Assembly (NCBI GenBank): GCA_045644145.1
Contig: JAZRGK010000063.1
Span: forward strand, 44,886 to 108,885
Source: Flemingiibacterium sp045644145
GTDB lineage: Bacteria > Bacillota > Clostridia > Oscillospirales > CAG-272
Length of the DNA: 64,000 bases
Direction of reading: 5' to 3'
Shown here: positions 58,609 through 64,000 of the stretch, one piece after another
Layout of the letters: the number at the start of each line of letters is the position of its first letter
Numbering within the stretch: the stretch's first letter is position 1
Translations under genes and position numbers: made by a program
The notes under the pieces: model-generated
Told to the model about the DNA's origin: nothing
Seen by the model: only the letters and a program-made list of their open reading frames with translations
Database searches by the model: none

Positions 58609-58890
58609 ATGAGCAGAAGTCTTAAAAAAGGCCCTTTCGTCGAAAAGAAGCTTTTTGACAGAATCGAAGCCATGAACGAAAAGAACGAGAAGAAAGTTCT
58701 CAAGACATGGTCCCGTGCTTCTACAATCTTCCCGGAATTCGTTGGTCACACGATCGCGGTTCATGACGGACGTAAGCATGTACCGGTATACGTTACCGAG
58801 GACATGGTAGGTCACAAGCTCGGAGAGTTCGCTCCCACCAGAACCTTTAAGGGTCATGCGGGCTCCAAGACCTCGAACAACGGCAACTGA
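58609..58890 (+). CDS. rpsS: 30S ribosomal protein S19
   Basis: 30S head protein contacting S13 and the A-site tRNA region. The 93-residue protein starts MSRSLKKGPFVEKKLFD and contains IFPEFVGHTIAVHDGRKHVPVYV and KLGEFAPTRTFKGHAG, all standard. AAGGAGG precedes the ATG. Confidence 0.98.
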   Translation: MSRSLKKGPFVEKKLFDRIEAMNEKNEKKVLKTWSRASTIFPEFVGHTIAVHDGRKHVPVYVTEDMVGHKLGEFAPTRTFKGHAGSKTSNNGN

Positions 58891-58944
58891 TTGAAGAATT
58901 AAAAGTCAAACTGTTTATCGCTTTTTGCGAAGGGAGGAAATAAA

Positions 58945-59289
58945 ATGGAATCCAGAGATGCAAAAGCTTACCTGAAATATGTAAGAATTTCTCCTCGCAA
59001 GGTAAAGATCGTTCTCGATCTTATCAGAGGTAAGGATGTAGCGACTGCGATGGCTATTCTTAAGAATACCCCCAAGAGCGCATCTGAATATCTTATCAAG
59101 CTCTTAAAGAGCGCGGTAGCAAATGCTGAACACAATTTCTCTATGGACGTATCGAAGCTTTACGTTTCCGAGTGCTTCGTATGCCCCGGTCCGACTCTGA
59201 AGCGCATTATGCCGAGAGCACAGGGCAGAGCGTTCAGAATTATGAAGAGAACGAGCCACATTACGCTCGCAGTTAAGGAAAAAGAATAA
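58945..59289 (+). CDS. rplV: 50S ribosomal protein L22
   Basis: Tunnel protein whose loop interacts with nascent chains and macrolides. The 114-residue protein has AKAYLKYVRISPRKVKIVLD near its start and the loop PTLKRIMPRAQGRAFRI. GGGAGG precedes the ATG; 54 bases separate it from rpsS. Confidence 0.98.
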   Translation: MESRDAKAYLKYVRISPRKVKIVLDLIRGKDVATAMAILKNTPKSASEYLIKLLKSAVANAEHNFSMDVSKLYVSECFVCPGPTLKRIMPRAQGRAFRIMKRTSHITLAVKEKE

Positions 59290-59313
59290 TCCAAGAAGGA
59301 GGTCAAATGCCAA

Positions 59314-60090
59314 ATGGGTCAGAAAGTTAATCCTCACGGTCTCCGTGTAGGCGTTATCAAGAACTGGGATTCAAGATGGTTTGTTCGCGACGAAGCGTTC
59401 GGCGACACCCTTGTTTCCGACTATAATCTGAGAAAATATCTCAAGAATAAGCTCCAGGCTGCCGGCGTTCCGAAGATCGAAATCGAACGCGACAACCAGG
59501 AAAAGGTAAGAGTTTTCATCCACTGTGCAAAGCCCGGTGTTATCATCGGTAAGGGCGGAACTGAGATTGAAAAGCTCAGACTCGAAATAGAGTCCATTGT
59601 TAAGAAGCCGGTATCCGTTAACGTAGTTGAAGTGAAGTCTCCCGACCTCTCCGCACAGCTCGTTGCCGAGAATATCGCAAGCCAGCTTGAAAGAAGAATC
59701 GGTTTCCGCCGTGCTATGAAGCAGTGCATCGGCAGAACCATCAAGCTTGGTGCTAAGGGTATCAAGATTTCCTGCGGCGGCCGTCTTGGCGGTGCGGAAA
59801 TTGCAAGAACCGAGCACTATCATGAAGGTACTATTCCGCTTCAGACACTCCGTGCCGACATCGACTACGGTTTCTATGAAGCAAACACCACCTACGGTAA
59901 GATCGGTATCAAGGTATGGATCTACAGAGGTGAGGTTCTCAACGGTGCAGCAGCAAGAGTCGCTGTCGAGCAGCCCAAGGCTCCCAGAAGCTTTGATAAG
60001 AACGACAGAGGCGAGCGTCGCGACCGTCGTGAGCGCAGAGGCGACCGCGCACCCCGCGACCGTCAGAATTCCGGCAGAAAGGAGCAGTAA
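59314..60090 (+). CDS. rpsC: 30S ribosomal protein S3 with basic-acidic tail
   Basis: 30S protein at the mRNA entry, with helicase-like role. The KH-type domain (GQKVNPHGLRVGVIKNWDS, VIIGKGGTEIEKL) and the C-terminal S3 domain are complete. The 258-residue protein ends in an Arg/Asp-rich tail (about residues 225-258, RGERRDRRERRGDRAPRD) that is longer than in B. subtilis S3 and probably disordered. AAGGAGG precedes the ATG. Confidence 0.98.
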   Translation: MGQKVNPHGLRVGVIKNWDSRWFVRDEAFGDTLVSDYNLRKYLKNKLQAAGVPKIEIERDNQEKVRVFIHCAKPGVIIGKGGTEIEKLRLEIESIVKKPVSVNVVEVKSPDLSAQLVAENIASQLERRIGFRRAMKQCIGRTIKLGAKGIKISCGGRLGGAEIARTEHYHEGTIPLQTLRADIDYGFYEANTTYGKIGIKVWIYRGEVLNGAAARVAVEQPKAPRSFDKNDRGERRDRRERRGDRAPRDRQNSGRKEQ

Positions 60091-60095
60091 TCACC

Positions 60096-60521
60096 ATGTT
60101 AATGCCAAAACGAGTTAAATACAGACGTGTTCAGCGCGGCAGACTTAAAGGTAAGGCTTCCCGCGGCAACACTATCAGCAACGGCAGCTATGGTCTTGTT
60201 GCTCTTGAGCCTGCTTGGATTACAAGCAATCAGATCGAGGCAGCCCGTATCGCTATGACACGTTACATCAAGCGTGGCGGTCAGGTATGGATCAAGATTT
60301 TCCCGGATAAGCCCATAACCGAAAAGCCTGCTGAAACCCGAATGGGTTCCGGTAAGGGTTCTCCCGAGTACTGGGTAGCGGTTGTTAAACCCGGCCGCGT
60401 AATGTTTGAGATGGACGGCGTTGATGAGGCTGTTGCAAGAGAAGCTATGCGTCTTGCAGGTCACAAGCTGCCTATCAAGACCAAGTTCGTTAAGAAAGAA
60501 ACTACTGAAGGGGAGGAATAA
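60096..60521 (+). CDS. rplP: 50S ribosomal protein L16
   Basis: Organises the A- and P-site region of the 50S subunit. The 141-residue protein starts MLMPKRVKYRRVQRGRLKG and contains the conserved RRGGQVWIKIFPDKPITEKP-like segment and GSGKGSPEYWVAVVKPG. The start follows rpsC by five bases; the ribosome site AAGGAG is in the end of rpsC. Confidence 0.98.
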   Translation: MLMPKRVKYRRVQRGRLKGKASRGNTISNGSYGLVALEPAWITSNQIEAARIAMTRYIKRGGQVWIKIFPDKPITEKPAETRMGSGKGSPEYWVAVVKPGRVMFEMDGVDEAVAREAMRLAGHKLPIKTKFVKKETTEGEE

Positions 60522-60524
60522 GCC

Positions 60525-60713
60525 GTGAAAGCAGCAGAACTTAGAAATTTATCCTGCGACGAGCTCACCGCAAAGCTCAAGGAGCTTAAGAACGAGCTGT
60601 TCAATCTCCGCTTCCAGCACGCGATCAACCAGCTTGACAATCCTCATAAGATCCAGGACGTTAAGCATGATATCGCTCGTGTTATGACCATTCTTAATGA
60701 AAAGAATGCGTAA
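60525..60713 (+). CDS. rpmC: 50S ribosomal protein L29
   Basis: Small two-helix protein at the tunnel exit. The 62 residues contain LRNLSCDELTAKLKELKNEL and LFNLRFQHAINQLDNPH, typical of L29. GTG 60525 is the start (three bases after the rplP stop), with GGGGAGG in the end of rplP. Confidence 0.97.
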   Translation: MKAAELRNLSCDELTAKLKELKNELFNLRFQHAINQLDNPHKIQDVKHDIARVMTILNEKNA

Positions 60714-60733
60714 GTTAAGGAAGGAGAATAGTC

Positions 60734-61000
60734 ATGAGTGAAGCAGCAGAGCGTAACTTAAGAAAAACCCGTGTCGGCATGGTTGTTTCCGATAAGATGG
60801 ACAAGACTGCAGTAGTTGCAATCCTTGACAACGTAAAGCATCCTATGTACGGCAAGGTTATCAAGCGCACCGTTAAGATTCACGTTCACGATGAAAAGAA
60901 CGAGTGCGGTGTTGGTGACAAGGTAGAGGTTATGGAAACAAGACCTCTTTCCAAGACCAAGAGATGGCGCCTTGTAGAGATCATCGAGAAGGCAAAATAA
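60734..61000 (+). CDS. rpsQ: 30S ribosomal protein S17
   Basis: OB-fold 30S body protein. The 88-residue protein contains RKTRVGMVVSDKMDKTAVVA, HPMYGKVIKRTVKIHVHDE and METRPLSKTKRWRLVEI, the complete family pattern. AAGGAG precedes the ATG. Confidence 0.98.
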   Translation: MSEAAERNLRKTRVGMVVSDKMDKTAVVAILDNVKHPMYGKVIKRTVKIHVHDEKNECGVGDKVEVMETRPLSKTKRWRLVEIIEKAK

Positions 61001-61063
61001 TTATAAGAGCTTAAAATTAAGTAGGCACGTCGTAGCGTGCCGAAACTAAGGAGGATAAGCACT

Positions 61064-61432
61064 GTGATACAGCAACAGAGTCTTATGAAGGTTGCAGACA
61101 ACACAGGTGCAAAGGAGCTTATGTGCATCCGTGTACTCGGCGGCACTGCTCGCAGATATGCCAACATCGGTGATATCGTAGTTTGCGCTGTTAAGAAAGC
61201 AACACCCGGCGGCGTTGTTAAAAAAGGCGACGTTGTCAAGGCTGTCGTTGTAAGAAGCGTTAAGGGTCTTAAGAGAGCCGACGGTTCTTACATCAAGTTC
61301 GATGAGAACGCAGCAGTCGTTATCAAGGACGACAAAACACCTAAAGGAACCCGTATTTTTGGCCCGGTAGCAAGAGAGCTTCGTGAAGGCGACTTCCTTA
61401 AGATCCTCTCCCTCGCTCCCGAAGTATTATAA
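61064..61432 (+). CDS. rplN: 50S ribosomal protein L14
   Basis: 50S protein forming an intersubunit bridge. GTG 61064, after AAGGAGG, gives 122 residues, the invariant length of L14 (MIQQQSLMKVADNTGAKELM). RVLGGTARRYANIGDIVVCAV and IFGPVARELRE are conserved. The 63-base gap before it has a short inverted repeat GGCACG...CGTGCC (61024-61041). Confidence 0.98.
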   Translation: MIQQQSLMKVADNTGAKELMCIRVLGGTARRYANIGDIVVCAVKKATPGGVVKKGDVVKAVVVRSVKGLKRADGSYIKFDENAAVVIKDDKTPKGTRIFGPVARELREGDFLKILSLAPEVL

Positions 61433-61449
61433 TAGGAGGTATCTTGAAG

Positions 61450-61767
61450 ATGAATAAGAAGCTTCACGTTAAGAGAGACGATACCGTTATTGTAATCTCC
61501 GGCGACGACAAGGGCAAGAAGGGTAAGGTCCTTGAGGTTTCCCCTAAAGAAGGTAAGGTAATCGTTGAGGGCATCAACATCGTAACAAAGCATGCTAAGC
61601 CTCGTCGTCAGGGCGAGACCGGCGGCATCGTTAAGGTTGAGGGTGCTATGTATGCCGATAAGGTTCAGCTCTACTGCGATAAGTGCGGTAAGGGCGTTCG
61701 CGCTAAGGCGAAGATCGACGGCGATAAGAAAGTCCGCGTTTGCGCAAAATGCGGCGCAGAAATTTGA
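61450..61767 (+). CDS. rplX: 50S ribosomal protein L24
   Basis: 50S assembly-initiator protein. ATG 61450, nine bases after AGGAGGT, gives 105 residues; an in-frame TTG at 61444 is too close to that site. The KOW motif lies in TVIVISGDDKGKKGKVLEV. Four cysteines in CDKCGKG and CAKCGAE form a zinc-binding end, a variant found in part of the Firmicutes. Confidence 0.97.
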   Translation: MNKKLHVKRDDTVIVISGDDKGKKGKVLEVSPKEGKVIVEGINIVTKHAKPRRQGETGGIVKVEGAMYADKVQLYCDKCGKGVRAKAKIDGDKKVRVCAKCGAEI

Positions 61768-61784
61768 GTGGGAGGTAAAGAGTA

Positions 61785-62324
61785 ATGGCTAGACTTAGTG
61801 ATTATTACAAGAGCGATGTGGCTCCCGCTCTCATGAACAAGTTCAACTACAAGGGCCCTATGCAGATTCCGAAGCTTGACAAGATCGTTGTGAACGTTGG
61901 TACCGGCGACGCTAAGGATAACGCTAAGGTTATTGACACCGTAATCGAGGAAATCTCCATGATTACCGGTCAGAAGGCAGTTCCCACCTACGCGAAGAAG
62001 TCCGTTGCTAACTTCAAGCTCCGTCAGGGCATGAAGATCGGCGTTAAGGTAACTCTCCGCGGCGAGAGAATGTATGAGTTTATGGATAGACTCTTCAACT
62101 TCTCTCTCCCCCGTGTCCGCGACTTCAAGGGTATCAACCCCAACGCTTTTGACGGCAGAGGAAACTACTCCCTCGGTCTTAAAGAGCAGCTGATATTCCC
62201 TGAAATCGAATACGATAAGATCGACAAGATCCGCGGTATGGACATCGCGTTCGTGACCACTGCTAACACCGACGAGGAAGCAAGAGAGCTGCTCACTCTT
62301 ATGGGCGCTCCTTTCGCGAAATAA
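61785..62324 (+). CDS. rplE: 50S ribosomal protein L5
   Basis: Binds 5S rRNA in the central protuberance. The 179-residue protein contains PKLDKIVVNVGTGDAKDN, TGQKAVPTYAKKSVANFKLR and FSLPRVRDFKGINPNAFDGR. GGGAGGT precedes the ATG. Confidence 0.98.
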   Translation: MARLSDYYKSDVAPALMNKFNYKGPMQIPKLDKIVVNVGTGDAKDNAKVIDTVIEEISMITGQKAVPTYAKKSVANFKLRQGMKIGVKVTLRGERMYEFMDRLFNFSLPRVRDFKGINPNAFDGRGNYSLGLKEQLIFPEIEYDKIDKIRGMDIAFVTTANTDEEARELLTLMGAPFAK

Positions 62325-62342
62325 TTAAGGAGGAGAAGTAAA

Positions 62343-62528
62343 ATGGCAAAGAAATCAATGGTTCTTAAGCAGCAGAAGCCTCAGAAATTCTCCACCCGCG
62401 AATACAACAGATGCAAGATCTGCGGTCGTCCCCACGCGTACCTCCGCAAATACGGTATCTGCCGTATCTGCTTCCGTGAGCTCGCATATAAGGGCGAGAT
62501 TCCGGGTGTTAGAAAGGCAAGCTGGTAA
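62343..62528 (+). CDS. rpsZ: 30S ribosomal protein S14, zinc-binding type Z
   Basis: Short S14 form with a zinc ribbon: C24, C27, C40, C43 (CKICGRP, CRICFREL). The 61-residue length and C-terminal PGVRKASW are standard. AAGGAGG precedes the ATG. A 221-base gap follows, unusual inside this operon. Confidence 0.98.
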   Translation: MAKKSMVLKQQKPQKFSTREYNRCKICGRPHAYLRKYGICRICFRELAYKGEIPGVRKASW

Positions 62529-62749
62529 TCTCCCATAAAACGGGAAAGCGTTCCTGACAGCGCAAAATGTCAGATTAAGATTCGATATTGATAAATAATA
62601 TATCAATATAAAAATCGCTCCAATCTTATCGGAAGGAAGCAAGGCTCGCAAAAATATAGAAGCGAGCCCGGCTTAACCACCGGTTGCAGGCCAGGACAAA
62701 GTCCCGGCAGCAAGGGTTAAAGCGTACTTGCATAAAGGAGGATAAAAAA
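62529..62749 (+). promoter_or_regulatory. Multi-helix RNA candidate between rpsZ and rpsH
   Basis: This gap is far longer than any other in the spc part. Visible pairings: CTGACA 62554-62559 with 62568-62573; TAAGATT 62576-62582 with AATCTTA 62622-62628, enclosing ATATTGATA 62585-62593 with 62601-62609; outer GCAAG 62639-62643 with CTTGC 62727-62731; GGCTCGC 62643-62649 with 62662-62668; TTAACC 62673-62678 with GGTTAA 62715-62720; TTGC 62684-62687 with 62710-62713; GCC-GGAC 62690-62697 with GTCC-GGC 62701-62708, loop AAA. It ends just before AAAGGAGG of rpsH. A role in S8-type autoregulation or mRNA processing is inferred only from position. Confidence 0.6.
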
Positions 62750-63148
62750 ATGCAAATTTCAGACGTAATTGCAGATATGCTCACTCGTATCCGCAACGCA
62801 AACGATGCTAAGCATGCTACCGTTGACGTTCCCGCTTCCAACATGAAGAAGGCGATCGCTGACATTCTTCTTACCGAGGGCTACATCAAGTCCTATCAGG
62901 TAATCGAGGACGGCAAGCAGGGCATCATCAGAATCACCCTCAAGTATGGTCAGGGCAAGTCCAAGATCATCAAGGGTCTTCGCAGAGTTTCCAAGCCCGG
63001 TCTTCGTATTTACGCAAGCTGTGAGGATATGCCTCGCGTAATGAACGGTCTCGGAATCGCTATTATTTCTACCTCAAAGGGCATCATGACCGACAAGGCA
63101 GCTCGTGCTAACAATGTCGGTGGTGAAGTGCTTGCCTTTGTATGGTAA
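62750..63148 (+). CDS. rpsH: 30S ribosomal protein S8
   Basis: Central-domain 30S assembly protein; in E. coli it represses the spc operon by binding its mRNA. ATG 62750, seven bases after AAAGGAGG, gives 132 residues (MQISDVIADMLTRIRNAN), the usual length; the frame upstream belongs to the structured gap. LRRVSKPGLRIYASCEDMP and ISTSKGIMTDKAARANNVGG are typical. Confidence 0.98.
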   Translation: MQISDVIADMLTRIRNANDAKHATVDVPASNMKKAIADILLTEGYIKSYQVIEDGKQGIIRITLKYGQGKSKIIKGLRRVSKPGLRIYASCEDMPRVMNGLGIAIISTSKGIMTDKAARANNVGGEVLAFVW

Positions 63149-63166
63149 TGACGGGAGGATACAAAA

Positions 63167-63706
63167 ATGTCTAGAATCGGAAGAACTCCTATCGCCGTTC
63201 CCGCCGGCGTTGAAGTAAAAGTCGCTGAAGGAAATGTTGTTACCGTTAAGGGTCCTAAGGGTACTCTTACCGAAACCTTCAATTCCAGAATGACCATCGA
63301 AGTTAATGGTGCAGAAGTGCTTGTTAAGCGTCCCACCGATGAGAAGGATGACCGCGCAGTTCACGGTCTTACCAGAACTCTCCTTAACAACATGGTAGTA
63401 GGCGTTACCAACGGTTACTCTAAGAAGCTCGAGATCACCGGTGTAGGTTACAGAGCGCAGAAGCAGGGTAAGACACTTCTTCTTAACCTTGGCTACTCTC
63501 ACAATGTTACCTTTGAGGAATTCGATGACATCACCTTCGAGGTTCCTTCTCAGACCGAGATCATCGTAAGCGGTATCAACAAGCAGACTGTAGGCCAGAT
63601 CGCCGCACAGATCCGCGAAAAGAGACCGCCTGAGCCGTACCTTGGTAAGGGTATTAAGTATGAAGGCGAACATATTCGCCGTAAGGCCGGCAAAACCGGT
63701 AAATAA
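63167..63706 (+). CDS. rplF: 50S ribosomal protein L6
   Basis: 50S protein near the factor-binding site. The 179-residue protein starts MSRIGRTPIAVPAGVEV and contains VHGLTRTLLNNMVVGVTNGY and REKRPPEPYLGKGIKYEGE. GGGAGG precedes the ATG. Confidence 0.98.
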   Translation: MSRIGRTPIAVPAGVEVKVAEGNVVTVKGPKGTLTETFNSRMTIEVNGAEVLVKRPTDEKDDRAVHGLTRTLLNNMVVGVTNGYSKKLEITGVGYRAQKQGKTLLLNLGYSHNVTFEEFDDITFEVPSQTEIIVSGINKQTVGQIAAQIREKRPPEPYLGKGIKYEGEHIRRKAGKTGK

Positions 63707-63724
63707 TGAAAGGAGTGGACTTGC

Positions 63725-64000
63725 ATGGTATCGAGAAAGGATAGTAATATCCAGCGTCTTAAGAGACATAAGAGAGTCAGAGCCAAGATTTCCGGCACTG
63801 CAGCTCGTCCGCGTCTCTGCGTATATCGTTCTCTCAACAACATCCAGGCTCAGGTCATCGATGATGTTGCAGGCGTAACTCTTGCATCCGCTTCCTCCCT
63901 TGAAAAGGCTTTCGAGGGCAACGGCGGAAACAAGGAAGCAGCTAAGAAGGTCGGCATGATGATTGCTGAGCGCGCAGCTGCAAAGGGTATCACCGAAGTC
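63725..64000 (+). CDS. rplR: 50S ribosomal protein L18, 3' truncated by the window end
   Basis: 5S rRNA-binding protein. 92 codons are visible from ATG 63725 (AAAGGAG in front), with no stop before the window edge. RLKRHKRVRAKISGTAARPR and VYRSLNNIQAQVIDD are the L18 hallmarks; the visible end IAERAAAKGITEV lies about 30 residues before the usual C-terminus. The gene order S14-S8-L6-L18 is standard. Confidence 0.95.
   Translation, partial: MVSRKDSNIQRLKRHKRVRAKISGTAARPRLCVYRSLNNIQAQVIDDVAGVTLASASSLEKAFEGNGGNKEAAKKVGMMIAERAAAKGITEV

Noticed and set aside
62639..62731. Resemblance of the rpsZ-rpsH insert to SRP RNA or RNase P RNA pieces
   Set aside because: The SRP loop signature (GGTCAGG ... 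AGCAG) and the RNase P GAGGAAAGTCC core are not matched; only short common words are shared.
1..64000. CRISPR arrays, tRNA, rRNA, transposases, phage genes
   Set aside because: None seen: no regular direct repeats with spacers, no cloverleaf ends with CCA-like context, no transposase or integrase motifs.

Overview
The window comes from the chromosome of a low-to-middle GC, endospore-forming, anaerobic member of the Clostridia, most likely Oscillospirales or a neighbouring gut order. The evidence is the complete spoIIIAA-AH operon, spoVM, a SleB-type hydrolase, an oxygen-sensitive nrdG, type 3 ProS, the yajC/TIGR04086 pair, DUF5685-DnaJ, and Clostridia-style ribosomal protein gene order. Several hundred bases in a row are rarely free of genes. 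I see no prophage, insertion sequence, CRISPR array, tRNA or rRNA.

Layout. 1-6839: a housekeeping run rsmB (cut by the window edge), rlmN, prpC, prkC, rsgA, thiN, spoVM, which is the B. subtilis order without rpe. 6864-8284: a helical protein and metA on the minus strand. 8598-15124: a plus-strand run with a large secreted DUF5722-like protein, a small membrane protein, nrdG, purM, a ribokinase-like gene and ruvX. 15180-23659: SGNH hydrolase, queH, a YgjP-like metalloprotease, a VanY-type carboxypeptidase, lysC with an amidohydrolase and an FkbM methyltransferase, and a rhomboid-like protein. 23796-28640: uvrB-uvrA. 28683-35818: minus-strand block with DUF6514, SleB-like hydrolase, proS, MBL hydrolase, tex, a pseudouridine synthase and a tail-anchored protein. 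36155-42383: rplS, the second DUF5722 protein, a YdcF protein, a methyltransferase and a CPBP protease. 42491-48451: yajC, a TIGR04086 protein and spoIIIAA-AH. 48503-55241: pfkA, a putative 25-codon peptide gene, a CorC-type protein, DUF5685-DnaJ-membrane protein, a barnase-like lipoprotein with barstar, and a membrane protein. 55463-64000: the S10-spc ribosomal protein operon, rpsJ to a truncated rplR.

Functional themes. Envelope and sporulation dominate: PASTA kinase and phosphatase, VanY, SleB, SGNH hydrolase, SpoIIIA channel, SpoVM and two large membrane-anchored DUF5722 proteins. Translation is the second theme: rRNA methylation and pseudouridylation, RsgA, ProS, L19 and the S10-spc operon.

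Transcription signals are unusually legible. Many genes have a SigA-type promoter with a 17-base spacer, and all six convergent gene junctions carry a bidirectional palindromic terminator, three of them from one recurring hairpin family. The observations most worth a second look are a multi-helix RNA candidate between rpsZ and rpsH, the barnase-like lipoprotein/barstar pair, the promoter-driven 25-codon ORF before the CorC gene, the divergent DUF5722 paralogues, three consecutive hairpins before spoIIIAC, and a possible attenuator ahead of a methyltransferase gene. All calls were made by reading the sequence; no database search was run.
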